Notes under the pieces: model-generated | Database searches by the model: none | Told to the model about the DNA's origin: nothing | The model's input: only the letters and a program-made list of their open reading frames with translations | Shown here: piece by piece, positions 13,918 to 21,180 of the stretch | Position numbering within the stretch: position 1 is the stretch's first letter | Layout of the letters: each line of letters opens with the position of its first letter | NCBI RefSeq assembly: GCF_036384435.1 | Contig: NZ_DASVMI010000022.1 | Coordinates: 1-21,180, forward strand | Direction: 5' to 3' | Source of the DNA: GSA-30 sp036384435 | GTDB taxonomy: Bacteria; Pseudomonadota; Gammaproteobacteria; Xanthomonadales; Rhodanobacteraceae | Length of the DNA stretch: 21,180 bases | Position numbers and translations under genes: made by a program

Positions 13918-14274
13918 CTAGTTTTTGTCGCCCTGGATATGCCCCTCCAGCGTATCGAGCTTGGTCGGCAGGCTGGAGAAATAGGCGGCCAGGTCCTCGA
14001 TGTCCTGATCGGACAGCGTGGCGACGAAGCCCTTCATGATGGCGTTGGAGCGCTGGCCGCTCTTGTACTCGTGCAGCGCCTGTTGCAGATACAGGTTGTA
14101 CTGGCCGGCCAGGCGCGGGTACTGCGGATCAACCGCATTACCATCGGTGCCGTGACAGGAGAAGCAGGTCTGTGCCTTCTGCTTGCCGGCATCGATGTGG
14201 CCTTCGGCCATCAGTTGGGTGGAGGCGAACGCCAACATGGCGCCAAGCGAAAGCAGGGAAAGCTTGCGGATCAT
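13918..14274 (-). CDS. Small exported class I c-type cytochrome (c4/c553-like)
   Basis: A 118-residue protein with a signal peptide (hydrophobic 5-20, cleavage probably after LMA, residue 23), so periplasmic. One haem site C-F-S-C-H is at 37-41, and the likely sixth ligand is the Met in A-I-M-K-G about 42 residues later. The C-terminal helix L-S-D-Q-D-I-E-D-L-A-A-Y-F-S-S-L is typical of cytochrome c4 domains and of c553. It transfers electrons to a terminal oxidase or similar; the partner is not in view. The gene follows its paralogue by 19 bases and is probably co-transcribed with it. Confidence 0.9.
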   Translation of the reverse strand: MIRKLSLLSLGAMLAFASTQLMAEGHIDAGKQKAQTCFSCHGTDGNAVDPQYPRLAGQYNLYLQQALHEYKSGQRSNAIMKGFVATLSDQDIEDLAAYFSSLPTKLDTLEGHIQGDKN

Positions 14275-14293
14275 TCGAAGGCTCCTTGACGGC

Positions 14294-14617
14294 TTACTTG
14301 GCCAGACTGGACAGATAGGCTGCGATGTCTTCGATGTCCTTGTCGGACAAGCTCTGCGCCTGCGCCGTCATCGTCGGGTGCTTGCGTTCGCCCGACTGGT
14401 ACTCGTGCAGCGCGTTGATGATGAACTGCTGGTTCTGTCCGGCGATCTTCGGCACGGGGTACTGCGGATAGGCGTTTTCGTAGCCGACAACGCCATGGCA
14501 GCCGTTGCAGGTATAAACGAGCTTACGTCCGGCGGCCTTGTCACCTTCCGCATGCACCGTGGCGGTGGCGAGGAAAGTTGCGGCCAAGGTCAGGCCAAGC
14601 ACTTGCAGTCGAGTCAT
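14294..14617 (-). CDS. Small exported class I c-type cytochrome, tandem paralogue
   Basis: A 107-residue periplasmic haem protein: signal peptide (about 1-23, ending V-H-A), one C-N-G-C-H haem site at 37-41, and probable ligand Met83 in P-T-M-T. Its tail L-S-D-K-D-I-E-D-I-A-A-Y-L-S-S-L is nearly that of the next gene, so the two are a tandem duplication, resembling the two halves of a dihaem cytochrome c4 made as separate proteins. ATG 14617 is used; ATG 14626, three codons upstream, is equally possible. A promoter is proposed at 14666-14695. Confidence 0.9.
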   Translation of the reverse strand: MTRLQVLGLTLAATFLATATVHAEGDKAAGRKLVYTCNGCHGVVGYENAYPQYPVPKIAGQNQQFIINALHEYQSGERKHPTMTAQAQSLSDKDIEDIAAYLSSLAK

Positions 14618-14665
14618 CAAGGTCATTCCCACGATTCCGGCTGGTACATGGAGATTAGTCTCGGA

Positions 14666-14695
14666 AGTATAGTGGCTGCTTTCCAATCGGAACAA
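14666..14695 (-). promoter_or_regulatory. Predicted promoter of the cytochrome c pair
   Basis: On the minus strand, TTGTTC (14695-14690) and TATACT (14671-14666) are separated by 18 bases. The start would be near 14659, about 40 bases before the first cytochrome ATG. The -10 box is good and the -35 is partial. Confidence 0.45.
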
Positions 14696-14740
14696 TATCG
14701 GGCTCATGCTGTCCGCATCGAGGCCGGGGCGGAGGGGCGA

Positions 14741-15871
14741 ATGTTGCGCAATCGGTTGAATCGTATGGCCTTGCTGCTGGCCTTGCTGCTGGCCTCGCTG
14801 TGGCTCATGCCGTTCGGTGCCAGCGCGGGCGACTACCGGATCGTCGGTTATGTGTCCGATGCACAGCCCCTGCCGGCGATCAGTCCGGACAAGATCGACG
14901 TCATCAACTTCGCTTTCGCCAAGGTCAGCCCACAAGGCGAGGCGGTACTGGAGAGCCCGACCGCGCCGGTTTCTCTGGCCGATCTCACTGCCTTACGCAA
15001 GCGCAATCCATCCCTGCGGATCGTGCTTTCGGTCGGTGGGTGGGGGGCGGGGCACTTTTCGGAGGCGGCGCTGGACGACGCTTCGCGTCAGCGATTCACC
15101 CGCAGCGCACTCGCGCTGATAGAGAAATACAACCTCGATGGCGTGGATCTTGACTGGGAATATCCGACCCTGGCAGGCCCAGGCATCAGCCATCGGCCGG
15201 ACGACCGCCGCCATTTCAGTCTGCTGCTGGAGAAGCTGCGTGCCTCACTGGACAAGTTGGGCCATGAGCATCAAGGCAGGCATTACCTGCTGACCATAGC
15301 CGCTGCCGATAGCGAATTTGTCGCGGGCATCGAGTTGAAACGAGTGGGACGAACGCTGGACTGGTTCAATCTGATGACCTATGACTTCCATACCAGCCTG
15401 ACGCCAACGACGGGACATCACGCCGGCCTCTTTCATTCGCAATGGACACCGGCTGACGATCGTTCCGGCGACAAGGCCGTGCAACAGTTCCTTGCCGCGG
15501 GCGTGCCGGCGAAGAAGCTCAATCTGGGCGTTGCCTTCTATGGACGCGCGTTTGCTGGAGTCACCGCAGAGCATGACGGTGTACAGCAGCCCTACACCCA
15601 ATTCATTGGCGCGCCTTCCTGGGACGAACTCAACGCGCAGTACATCGACAAGCAGGGCTATGTACGTCACTGGGATGCCAAGGCGCAGGCTCCTTGGCTC
15701 TGGAATGCCCAGACGCACACGTTCATCAGCTACGAAGATCCGCAATCACTCGCAGCCAAGACGGCTTACGTCAAAAGCCACGGGCTTGGTGGTGTGATGT
15801 ATTGGGAGCAGAGCCTGGATTCCAAGCAGCAGTTGCTTGATGTGCTGGTCAAGGGGTTGCGCGGGCCTTGA
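14741..15871 (+). CDS. Secreted glycoside hydrolase family 18 (chitinase-like)
   Basis: A 376-residue exported protein. The signal peptide is clear (basic start, hydrophobic 9-24, cleavage after A-S-A, residue 29). The GH18 barrel has S-V-G-G (97-100) and the catalytic signature D-G-V-D-L-D-W-E (133-140), with Glu140 as acid/base, then M-T-Y-D-F-H on the substrate-binding strand and the closing tryptophan in V-M-Y-W-E. All catalytic residues are present, so it is likely active on chitin or chitin-like N-acetylglucosamine polymers; no carbohydrate-binding module is present. GGAGG lies five bases before ATG 14741, which fixes the start. The gene is divergent from the cytochrome pair. Confidence 0.92.
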   Translation: MLRNRLNRMALLLALLLASLWLMPFGASAGDYRIVGYVSDAQPLPAISPDKIDVINFAFAKVSPQGEAVLESPTAPVSLADLTALRKRNPSLRIVLSVGGWGAGHFSEAALDDASRQRFTRSALALIEKYNLDGVDLDWEYPTLAGPGISHRPDDRRHFSLLLEKLRASLDKLGHEHQGRHYLLTIAAADSEFVAGIELKRVGRTLDWFNLMTYDFHTSLTPTTGHHAGLFHSQWTPADDRSGDKAVQQFLAAGVPAKKLNLGVAFYGRAFAGVTAEHDGVQQPYTQFIGAPSWDELNAQYIDKQGYVRHWDAKAQAPWLWNAQTHTFISYEDPQSLAAKTAYVKSHGLGGVMYWEQSLDSKQQLLDVLVKGLRGP

Positions 15872-15872
15872 C

Positions 15873-15990
15873 GTGCGGGCGGGAAGGGGCTAGTAGCGAG
15901 GGTGTAAGTCCGAATGCTTGACTCAAGCCGTAAGGCCCAGGGCGAGCCATTGAAGTGGTTGGATTACGTACGAGCTGGCGCCCTGGATAC
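15873..15990 (+). other. Possible group II intron 5'-end remnant
   Basis: One base after the GH18 stop, the sequence begins GTGCGGGCGG, matching the GTGYG start of bacterial group II introns. It continues with GAAGGGGCTAGTAGCGAGGG, then TGTAAGTCC, then CCGTAAGGCCCAGGGCGAGCC, phrases I associate from memory with domain I of such introns. No maturase gene and no convincing domain V follow, so it would be a scar. An 8-bp inverted repeat (CCAGGGCG 15937-15944, CGCCCTGG 15979-15986) lies within it. I cannot verify this by search. Confidence 0.3.
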
Positions 15991-16018
15991 TCATTCCTCT
16001 TCCCTAAGACGCGCAGGC

Positions 16019-17251
16019 CTACATCAAGCTCTTGAGGATATGGAAGCCGGCGCTGTATTCACCGACGATCGTGCCTGTGCACACAAGGAAGAAGTTCAAT
16101 AGCGTTCGTGCCACGCGATTTTTCCACCAGCCGCTCCAGTGTGTGATGTCATCTCGCAGTGATTCGAAGTCGGCCACGCGTGGTTTGCGGATCCAGGCCT
16201 CGACCATGGCACTGATACCGCCGGAGGGAATACCTGGCCGGAAAGGCTTGATCGGGCCGGCGACAAAGGCAGCCACCACGCTCAGAGGATGGCCGCCTGC
16301 GAGGATGGCGCCGAGTGCCGACAGGCCACCGGTGAACAGCACCCAGTTGCGCAAGGCATCGGCACCCAGTGCGGTGTTCTTATGGAACGCGAAGGCGATG
16401 GCCGCGAAGATCGCAATGACCACACCCAGCGCCACCCATTTTGGCCAGCGTGATTTGGGCGGGGCCTTGGCCAGTTCCGCGGCAGTAAGGATCGGATCTT
16501 CCTGCTGATGGCGCAACTGTTCGCCCATGCCTTTGAGGTGACCGGCGCCGATGACCACCAGGACTTTACGGCCACTGCCGAAACCGGCGCGCTCGGCATG
16601 CTCGCGCAGGCGCGCAGCCATGAAGCTGTCTCGTTCGGCGATCAGGCTGCGATAGAGAGGAGCCGATTCACTGGCAAATTCACTGAAGGCGCTTTCGAGC
16701 ATGTCGCCTTCTTTGAGCTTCTCGATTTCCTTTTCATCGATGGCCTCGCGTTCGAATACGCTGGCCATGAGGCCTGCCATCAGGCCAAAACGTTTCCAAA
16801 ACCCCACGCTATGCCAAGCCCGGCGCAACGTGGTGCCCACTTCGCGATCGATCAGCCATACCGGCAGGTTGCGCGTGGCGCCACCTTCCATCGCCGCCTT
16901 CATTTCCGCACCGGGTTCGATGCCATGCTGGTCGGCCAGGCGTTTCTGGAAGGTGGATAGCACCAGGCTCGCTGCAACCATGCCGACCTTGCCTTGGCGG
17001 ATCACCTGCAAGAGATCCATCTGCTTGAAGGCCTCGGGATCGCGCATGCCTTGGGCGCGACTGTCGCACAGCTCCACCGCCACCGCATCGAAGGTTTCCT
17101 GCTCAAGCAGGGCCTGTACCGCTTGCACGCTGGTCAGCGACACATGGGCCGTGCCCAGCACCACATATTCCACGCCGTCGCGTTCGATACGCTCGATCGG
17201 TTGGCCGTCGAGGGCGGAGGATGGCAGTTCGGTGATTTCGGTCAGGCTCAT
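16019..17251 (-). CDS. TraB/PrgY-family membrane protein
   Basis: A 410-residue protein of the TraB/PrgY/GumN superfamily. Seen: L-G-T-A-H (32-36) near the N terminus; a conserved acidic segment A-V-E-L-C-D (58-63); G-A-G-H-L-K-G-M (235-242); and three hydrophobic regions at about 271-290, 303-335 and 382-397. The conserved GTAH and GAGH histidines suggest a metal-dependent, Tiki-like hydrolase fold; PrgY acts on a peptide pheromone in Enterococcus, but the substrate here is unknown. The gene follows aguB by 76 bases in the same direction, with a hairpin between them. Whether it takes part in polyamine metabolism cannot be judged. Confidence 0.85.
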   Translation of the reverse strand: MSLTEITELPSSALDGQPIERIERDGVEYVVLGTAHVSLTSVQAVQALLEQETFDAVAVELCDSRAQGMRDPEAFKQMDLLQVIRQGKVGMVAASLVLSTFQKRLADQHGIEPGAEMKAAMEGGATRNLPVWLIDREVGTTLRRAWHSVGFWKRFGLMAGLMASVFEREAIDEKEIEKLKEGDMLESAFSEFASESAPLYRSLIAERDSFMAARLREHAERAGFGSGRKVLVVIGAGHLKGMGEQLRHQQEDPILTAAELAKAPPKSRWPKWVALGVVIAIFAAIAFAFHKNTALGADALRNWVLFTGGLSALGAILAGGHPLSVVAAFVAGPIKPFRPGIPSGGISAMVEAWIRKPRVADFESLRDDITHWSGWWKNRVARTLLNFFLVCTGTIVGEYSAGFHILKSLM

Positions 17252-17289
17252 GCGCTCAGTCGTTGAGAAATCTGGAGTTCATCCATGGG

Positions 17290-17321
17290 GCCGGCGCAAG
17301 GATGGCACAAGTTGCGCCGGC
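17290..17321 (-). terminator. Hairpin after aguB (no T tract)
   Basis: GCCGGCGCAA (17290-17299) and TTGCGCCGGC (17312-17321) form a perfect 10-bp stem with a 12-base loop, seven bases past the aguB stop. On the transcript it is followed by CCCC and not U residues, so it may slow or protect the message end rather than stop transcription. Confidence 0.4.
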
Positions 17322-17327
17322 TGGGGT

Positions 17328-18218
17328 TCAGTCGCGAAAGCGCTTGAGCAGGTCCTGGTAGGCATCGATACGGCGATCGCGCAGGAAGGGCCAGATGCGA
17401 CGGACGTTCTCGCTGCGCTCCATGTCGATCTCGGCCACGAGCAGTTCACGACGGTCGGTACCGGCCTGGGCCAGGAACTCTCCCTGGGGGCCGGTCACGA
17501 AGCTGGTGCCCCAAAACTGAATGCCGGCGCCCACATGAGCTGGGTCGGCTTCATAACCGGTGCGATTGCACGCAAGTACCGGCAGGCCATTGGCTACGGC
17601 ATGGCCGCGCTGCACGGTGACCCAGGCATCGCGCTGGCGGTCCTTTTCGGGTTGCGCATCGTTCGGGTCCCAACCGATGGCGGTGGGATAGAGCAACAGC
17701 TCGGCACCGGCCAACGCCATCAAGCGAGCAGCTTCTGGGTACCACTGGTCCCAGCACACCAGCAGACCCAGACGCCCCACTGAGGTGTCGATCGGCTCGA
17801 ACCCGAGATCGCCCGGCGTGAAGTAGAACTTCTCGTAGAAGGCCGGATCATCCGGGATGTGCATCTTGCGATACTTGCCGGCGATGCGGGCGGAGCGATC
17901 AAAGACCACGGCGGTGTTGTGGTACAGGCCCGCGGCGCGCTTCTCGAACAGCGAGGCGACCACGACCAGCTTGAGCTCCTCGGCCAGCTTGCCCAGGCGT
18001 TCGGTGCTCGGGCCGGGGATGCTCTCGGCGCGATCGAACTCATCCACGGATTCGTGCTGGCAAAAATACGCGCCATTGTGTAGTTCCTGCAGCAGAACCA
18101 GTTCGGCACCAGCGGCGGCCGCTTCGCGCAGGCCGGTCTCGATCGCATCGAGGTTGGCATCGCGGGTGCCGTGGTCGGTTTCCTGCAGCAAGGCGACTTT
18201 GAGGGTCTTGCGGGTCAT
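17328..18218 (-). CDS. aguB: N-carbamoylputrescine amidase
   Basis: A 296-residue nitrilase-superfamily enzyme that hydrolyses N-carbamoylputrescine to putrescine, CO2 and ammonia. The Glu-Lys-Cys triad is visible: Glu45 (L-L-Q-E-L), Lys118 (Y-R-K-M-H) and Cys155 (L-V-C-W-D-Q-W-Y-P-E). Length and the motif Y-P-T-A-I-G-W-D-P match AguB rather than a generic nitrilase. ATG 18218 is preferred over an upstream ATG at 18269 because the family N terminus (K-V-A-L-L-Q) starts there. It follows aguA by 54 bases in the same direction, so the two likely form one transcript that carries agmatine to putrescine. Confidence 0.95.
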   Translation of the reverse strand: MTRKTLKVALLQETDHGTRDANLDAIETGLREAAAAGAELVLLQELHNGAYFCQHESVDEFDRAESIPGPSTERLGKLAEELKLVVVASLFEKRAAGLYHNTAVVFDRSARIAGKYRKMHIPDDPAFYEKFYFTPGDLGFEPIDTSVGRLGLLVCWDQWYPEAARLMALAGAELLLYPTAIGWDPNDAQPEKDRQRDAWVTVQRGHAVANGLPVLACNRTGYEADPAHVGAGIQFWGTSFVTGPQGEFLAQAGTDRRELLVAEIDMERSENVRRIWPFLRDRRIDAYQDLLKRFRD

Positions 18219-18272
18219 TGCGGTATGTCCGTTACGTCGTTCGGCACGAGGCCGGTTGGAACTGATCAATGG

Positions 18273-19307
18273 TCAGGTCAGGCCAGCGGGCAGTTGCATG
18301 GTGATGCAATGCAGGCTGCCGTTCTGCCAGATCAATGGGCGGCACGGAACCTGCACCACCTGGCGATCCGGATGCGCGGCTGCGACCACCCTGGCGGCTT
18401 CATCGTCGGCCTCGTCGCCATAGGCGGGGATCAGTACCGCGCCATTGACGATCAGGTAATTGGCGTACGACGCAGCCAGCCGGCGCCCTTCATCCAGGAT
18501 CGGCCTGGCCCAGGGCAACGGATGCAGTTCGTATGGCTTGCCCTGGCGGTTACATAGCACTGCCAGTTCGCCGGCCATCCGCTGCAATTCGTCATGGTGC
18601 GGGTCCTGGCGGTCGTTGCAGGCCTGGAACACGATGCGATCGCCAGGCGCAAACCGCGCCAGCGTATCGATATGGGCGTCGGTATCGTCTCCTTCAAGAT
18701 AACCATGATCGAGCCAGAGCACGCGGTCGGCGTGCAGGCTCTGTTCGAGCATGGCGGTCATCTGCTCGCGTGACTGTTCCGGATGACGCTGCTTGAGGCA
18801 GCGCCAGGTCGTCAGCACGGTGCCTTCGCCATCGCTTTCGATGCCGCCACCTTCCAGCGCCCAGTCGATGCGCTTGTGGCTGGCATCGCCAAACACGCCG
18901 GCCTGGGCCAGGCCATGTACCAGCGCATCATCCTGTTCGGCGCCGAATTTGCCGCCCCAGCCGGTAAAGCGGAAGTCGGTGAGCTGGAAATCACCCTGGG
19001 CATTCTTGAGCGTGATCGGGCCGGAGTCGCGCAGCCAGGTGTCGTCATAAGGCAACTGAACGAAGCGCAGCTTGTCCAAAGCCACGCCCTTGCCGTCGAG
19101 CTGGCGTTGCACATGCTCGCGCAACGCCTTATCACTGACTACGATGATCAATCGCTCGAAGCGCGTCACTGCCGCCGCCAGCGCGACATAGGTGGTCTCC
19201 ACCTCGGTCAGGCGATCAGCCCAGTCAGTGCCGGCATGCGGCCATGCAATGAGCACGGCGCCCTGGGGCTCCCATTCCGCCGGCAGGCGCAGGGTCGAGT
19301 CGGTCAT
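18273..19307 (-). CDS. aguA: Agmatine deiminase
   Basis: A 344-residue enzyme that converts agmatine to N-carbamoylputrescine and ammonia, the step before AguB. Guanidino-group-modifying fold motifs are visible: W91-L-R-D-S-G-P (91-97), L-E-G-G-G-I-E-S-D-G (151-160), D-T-D-A-H-I-D (208-214) with His212, and the nucleophile Cys334 in S-L-H-C-I-T-M-Q. ATG 19307 is used; an earlier ATG at 19421 would add unlikely sequence. A TACAAT on the minus strand (19348-19343) may be its -10 box, without a good -35. The preceding gene is separated by a clear terminator, so aguA heads its own unit. Confidence 0.95.
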   Translation of the reverse strand: MTDSTLRLPAEWEPQGAVLIAWPHAGTDWADRLTEVETTYVALAAAVTRFERLIIVVSDKALREHVQRQLDGKGVALDKLRFVQLPYDDTWLRDSGPITLKNAQGDFQLTDFRFTGWGGKFGAEQDDALVHGLAQAGVFGDASHKRIDWALEGGGIESDGEGTVLTTWRCLKQRHPEQSREQMTAMLEQSLHADRVLWLDHGYLEGDDTDAHIDTLARFAPGDRIVFQACNDRQDPHHDELQRMAGELAVLCNRQGKPYELHPLPWARPILDEGRRLAASYANYLIVNGAVLIPAYGDEADDEAARVVAAAHPDRQVVQVPCRPLIWQNGSLHCITMQLPAGLT

Positions 19308-19419
19308 GGGAATCTCGTCGTGAAGATAGGAACAAGCGCCCGATTGTACGGGATGGGTGTGCGGGAGTTGTGACCATGCGCCAACCGCGCCAGCTGTCCC
19401 GATTGGCAGGCTTATCCAC

Positions 19420-19447
19420 AAAAAAAGGACCGCCAGTCGCGGTCCTT
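19420..19447 (-). terminator. Intrinsic terminator after the BamE-like gene
   Basis: On the minus strand, AAGGACCGC, loop GACTG, GCGGTCCTT is followed by a run of T (19426-19420 read backwards). It lies 24 bases past the stop of the BamE-like gene and separates it from aguA. Confidence 0.85.
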
Positions 19448-19470
19448 CCAGGCCAGCCTTGTTGCCGGCG

Positions 19471-19806
19471 TCAGTTGGCGCTTGACGGGTTGCGGTTGTT
19501 GCCGGCCGGAGTGTTGAGTACCGAGTGGATCACATGGCTGTTTTCGAAGTACACGATGAAGTTCGCGTAATCCCAGCGATTGATCACAGGGTGCTTGCGG
19601 CTGTCGCCACCGCGCGGCTGGAGCTTGCGCTGCGGCGCGCCAAACTGCTTTTCCACCTGGCTCATGCTCATGCCGCGGCCCGGCAGGTTCATGCCTTGCT
19701 CTTGCTGCACGCGATTGACCAACAGATTGTCAGCCTGGGCGGCGACCGGCGTCAGGGCGATAGCCAGCAGGGCAGCCAGCCCCAGGCGATTGTAGAACGT
19801 ATTCAT
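19471..19806 (-). CDS. Small exported BamE/SmpA-like protein
   Basis: A 111-residue protein with a signal peptide (hydrophobic 9-23, cleavage after A-A-Q-A near residue 25) and no lipobox cysteine, so probably soluble in the periplasm. The mature part has M-S-Q-V-E-K-Q-F-G-A-P followed by R-W-D-Y and F-x-V-Y-F-E and H-V-I-x-S-V, the pattern of the BamE/SmpA/OmlA fold (helix pair, then three strands). It is shorter than BamE and lacks the lipid anchor, so I do not call it bamE. Function unknown. ATG 19806 is chosen because the signal peptide starts there; GGGGGA precedes it. Confidence 0.75.
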   Translation of the reverse strand: MNTFYNRLGLAALLAIALTPVAAQADNLLVNRVQQEQGMNLPGRGMSMSQVEKQFGAPQRKLQPRGGDSRKHPVINRWDYANFIVYFENSHVIHSVLNTPAGNNRNPSSAN

Positions 19807-20163
19807 GGAGGGTCCCCCGCTCAAAGCGTTGCCGCGTCGTTTTAGCAGAACTGCATGGCTACCGCCATCGTCGCTTGCAGGCAATGCGATGGGGTAGGCG
19901 TTGTCCACCCAGTTTCAAGGGCGTGAGGGGACGGGCGCCTGGGTATGGCGTGATAGGGCCAGGGATTGGGAATCGGTTGTGGGGGACGGATAGCGGGATG
20001 CTTGGATGAGTGGTGTCGTGCGTTTTACCGCCGCGCCGGACTGTTGGACGCACCGGGCTTGCCTATGTCGCTCTAAACTTGCGCCCCCATCCCCATCCCC
20101 ATCCCTGGCGCCATTCCCAGCGGTTATCATGGCCGATTGCCTGTTCCGCTGAGCCTGTGAATC
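19807..20163. other. Intergenic stretch with no supported gene
   Basis: These 357 bases separate two divergent genes. Readable frames on both strands show no family-like sequence. The only structure I see is three CCCCAT units (20085-20105) and a G-rich run near 19957-19995 (GGGATTGGGAATCGG). No clear promoter for the ABC-F gene was found. Confidence 0.6.
20085..20105. repeat. Short tandem repeat (CCCCAT)x3
   Basis: Three perfect copies of CCCCAT followed by CCC, about 60 bases upstream of the ABC-F start. Such short repeats can change copy number by slippage. Confidence 0.7.
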
Positions 20164-21180
20164 ATGATTGCCTTTCGCCATTTCGCGCTGCGCCGTGGCA
20201 GCCGCCTGCTGCTTTCCAACATCGACCTGGTGATCCAGTCGGGATGGCGCCTGGGTGTGGTCGGTCGTAACGGTTGCGGTAAATCCAGCCTGTTTGCAGC
20301 GCTTCAGGGCAAGCTCGAGGCCGACGCCGGTGAGCTGGATATGCCCGCCCGCTTGCGTTTGGCCTCGGTGGCGCAGGAAACGCCGGCCTTGCCTGATCCG
20401 GCCATCGACTATGTGATGGGTGGCGACGAGGAACTGGCTGTGGCGTTGCGCGACGAGGCCGACGCCCAGGCCCGGGGGGACACCGAGGCCATGGCGCGGG
20501 CGCACCATCGCATCGAGGAACTGCACGGCTACGATGCACGTGCTCGCGCCGGGCGCTTGCTGCATGGCCTGGGCTTCTCACCGGAAACCCACGAGCGCGC
20601 GGTGCAGGAGTTTTCCGGTGGCTGGCGCGTTCGCCTCAACCTGGCGCGTGCGCTGATGGCCCCCTCGGAGTTGCTGCTGCTGGACGAGCCGACCAACCAT
20701 CTCGACCTCGACGCCGTGCTATGGCTGGAAGAATGGTTACGCCGATACCAGGGCACGCTACTGGTGATCTCGCACGATCGCGAATTCCTCGATGGCGTGA
20801 TCTCGCATACCTTGCATCTGACCGAGGGGCGAGGGCGCCTCTACGTCGGTAACTACAGCGCCTTCGAGCGCCAGCGTGCCGAGCACCTGCGCCAGCAACA
20901 GATTGCGCACGACCGCGAACAGGCCGAGCGGGCGCACCTGCAATCGTTCATCGACCGCTTCAAGGCCAAGGCCAGTAAGGCCAAGCAGGCGCAGTCGCGC
21001 GTCAAGCGGCTGGAAAAGATGGCCGGGACCGAAGCGGTACGTGCCGAGCGCGCCTTCCGTTTTGAGTTCGCCATTCCCGAACGCTTGCCTGATTCGATGC
21101 TGCAGCTCGAGGAGGTCGAGGCTGGCTATCCAGGCGACGGGGATGCGGCGCCGACCGCTATCCTGCATGACGTGCGCTTT
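20164..21180 (+). CDS. ABC-F family ATPase, YheS-like (5' part; runs off the window)
   Basis: The first 339 residues of a soluble tandem-ATPase protein; the window ends near the start of the second ABC domain. First domain: Walker A G-R-N-G-C-G-K-S (34-41), signature F-S-G-G-W-R (150-155), Walker B L-L-L-L-D-E-P-T-N-H-L-D-L (170-182) and switch His204. A charged, coiled-coil linker (about 225-305) with F-I-D-R-F-K-A-K-A-S-K-A-K-Q-A-Q-S-R is typical of ABC-F. Phrases such as Q-E-T-P-A-L-P and L-L-H-G-L-G-F-S match YheS rather than Uup or EttA. ABC-F proteins bind the ribosomal E site and ease stalled translation. The ATG at 20164 gives the family N terminus; no strong ribosome site precedes it. 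Confidence 0.9.
   Translation, partial: MIAFRHFALRRGSRLLLSNIDLVIQSGWRLGVVGRNGCGKSSLFAALQGKLEADAGELDMPARLRLASVAQETPALPDPAIDYVMGGDEELAVALRDEADAQARGDTEAMARAHHRIEELHGYDARARAGRLLHGLGFSPETHERAVQEFSGGWRVRLNLARALMAPSELLLLDEPTNHLDLDAVLWLEEWLRRYQGTLLVISHDREFLDGVISHTLHLTEGRGRLYVGNYSAFERQRAEHLRQQQIAHDREQAERAHLQSFIDRFKAKASKAKQAQSRVKRLEKMAGTEAVRAERAFRFEFAIPERLPDSMLQLEEVEAGYPGDGDAAPTAILHDVRF

Noticed and set aside
14183..14740. An upstream extension of the GH18 frame
   Set aside because: It would overlap the cytochrome genes on the other strand and bury the signal peptide; GGAGG directly before ATG 14741 supports the shorter protein.

Overview
The window looks like a core-genome stretch from a high-GC gammaproteobacterium. 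The gene set (long-tailed RNase E divergent from rluC, a uvrC-pgsA-tRNA cluster with a GacA/UvrY-like regulator, aguA-aguB, NfuA, paired small cytochromes c) fits the Xanthomonadales, most plausibly a Rhodanobacter/Dyella-type genome. That placement is inferred from protein content and base composition, not from a search.

Left part (1-6084): a low-molecular-weight tyrosine phosphatase, uvrC and pgsA run left to right. They are followed by tRNA-Gly(GCC), an S41 peptidase gene on the other strand, a second tRNA-Gly(GCC), tRNA-Cys(GCA), a reverse-strand tRNA-Leu(UAA) and a LuxR-type response regulator. This resembles the E. coli uvrY-uvrC-pgsA-glyW-cysT-leuZ block, but the regulator sits at the far end, the Gly tRNA is duplicated, and a peptidase gene lies between the copies.

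Middle (6085-13500): rne is on the minus strand with a predicted 300-nt leader that overlaps the start of the divergent rluC. After a structured intergenic element comes a minus-strand pair, phhB and a large membrane protein with a degenerate CPBP (Abi) protease domain; the two overlap. nfuA is divergent from phhB.

Right part (13500-21180): a small membrane-protein gene that appears frameshifted, a doublet of REP-like palindromes, two tandem c-type cytochromes, a secreted GH18 glycosidase, a possible group II intron scar, a TraB/PrgY-family membrane protein, the putrescine-forming pair aguA-aguB, a small exported BamE-like protein and the 5' part of a YheS-like ABC-F gene cut by the window edge.

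Most genes are housekeeping: DNA repair, phospholipid synthesis, RNA decay and modification, Fe-S delivery, electron transfer and polyamine synthesis. I found no defence, secretion or mobile system with complete parts, and no CRISPR array. The best second-look items are the inactive-looking CPBP fusion, the G18A tRNA-Gly flanking the peptidase gene, the intergenic structured elements, the intron-like scar and the broken membrane gene.
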